The notes below the pieces were generated by a model that was not told the DNA's origin, searched no databases, and worked only from the letters and a program-made list of their open reading frames with translations. 13,267 nucleotides of DNA from positions 1 to 13,267 of the forward strand of contig JAAYAZ010000004.1 in the NCBI GenBank assembly GCA_012719115.1, in the 5' to 3' direction. A program made the translations under genes and the position numbers. Each line of letters opens with the position of its first letter. Position 1 is the stretch's first letter. The DNA comes from Dehalococcoidales bacterium (GTDB lineage: Bacteria > Chloroflexota > Dehalococcoidia > Dehalococcoidales > UBA5627). Positions 13,126 to 13,267 of this stretch are shown piece after piece.

Positions 13126-13267
13126 ATGGAAACCGGTACCTGGAAAGTTAAAACTGGGCTCGCTCAAATGCTAAAGGGCGGCGTCATTATGGATGTCGTT
13201 ACACCCGAACAGGCTAAAATAGCCGAAGCTGCCGGAGCCTGCTCCGTTATGGCTCTCGAAAGAGTAC
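13126..13267 (+). CDS. pdxS: Pyridoxal 5'-phosphate synthase lyase subunit PdxS, 5' end only
   Basis: PdxS joins ribose-5-phosphate, glyceraldehyde-3-phosphate and ammonia from its partner PdxT to make PLP. Only the first 47 residues lie in the window; the frame is open at the edge. The start [20 protein letters not shown] is followed by [18 protein letters not shown] and VMALERV, which is the first part of the PdxS beta/alpha barrel. The Asp in MDVV matches the conserved active-site aspartate of strand 1. ATG 13126 has AAAGGAG 8 nt upstream. A pdxT gene would be expected downstream but cannot be seen. Confidence 0.96.
   Translation, partial: METGTWKVKTGLAQMLKGGVIMDVVTPEQAKIAEAAGACSVMALERV

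Overview
The window is a stretch of bacterial chromosome with moderate GC, mostly housekeeping genes and no plasmid, phage or defence locus. Gene content and style fit a strictly anaerobic bacterium, most plausibly Chloroflexota, class Dehalococcoidia. Reasons are the short ThiC under a TPP riboswitch, a free-standing CinA C-terminal domain, a PlsY-like protein paired with a TfoX-domain protein, a small dicluster ferredoxin, a pdxS start and scattered short palindromic repeats. The lineage is inference from gene style, not a database match.

Layout. 97-831 (-) is RNase PH. 1055-2096 (+) holds a degenerate PlsY-like membrane protein and a TfoX N-terminal-domain protein, 13 bp apart. 2124-2360 (-) is a small Cys4 protein, divergent from an SLC13/ArsB-type permease (2491-3732, +). 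3779-4258 (-) is a CinA/PncC-type amidase, divergent from a two-helix membrane peptide (4370-4576, +) that is followed at once by a DUF167/YggU protein (4615-4908, +) with an unclear start. On the minus strand come a double zinc-ribbon protein (4927-5160), a dicluster ferredoxin (5377-5580), a Crp-family regulator (5645-6316) and an ArsA/Get3-like ATPase (6435-7325). These last three read in the order ATPase, regulator, ferredoxin.

Next is a P-loop kinase plus leucyl aminopeptidase PepA operon (9825 down to 7702, -). It is bounded on both sides by repeat-rich gaps of about 360-375 bp, which contain two copies, in mirror orientation, of a REP-doublet (REPIN-like) element plus other repeat fragments. 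Then come thiC (10184-11479, -) with a promoter, TPP riboswitch and intrinsic terminator leader; a five-helix membrane protein and rsmG in one operon (12982 down to 11699, -); and the 5' end of pdxS (13126-13267, +), cut by the window edge.

How the genes relate. thiC (thiamine pyrimidine) and pdxS (PLP ring) are the cofactor genes, and thiC is clearly under TPP control. rph and rsmG serve RNA maturation and ribosome modification. The ATPase-regulator-ferredoxin set is the only group that looks like a functional cluster. Several intergenic regions carry good sigma-70-type promoters together with inverted or direct repeats that look like operators. I see no clear new system; the most unusual items are the mirror REPIN pair, the PlsY homologue lacking the family active-site motifs, the A8 tract at the DUF167 start and a probable leaderless kinase mRNA.
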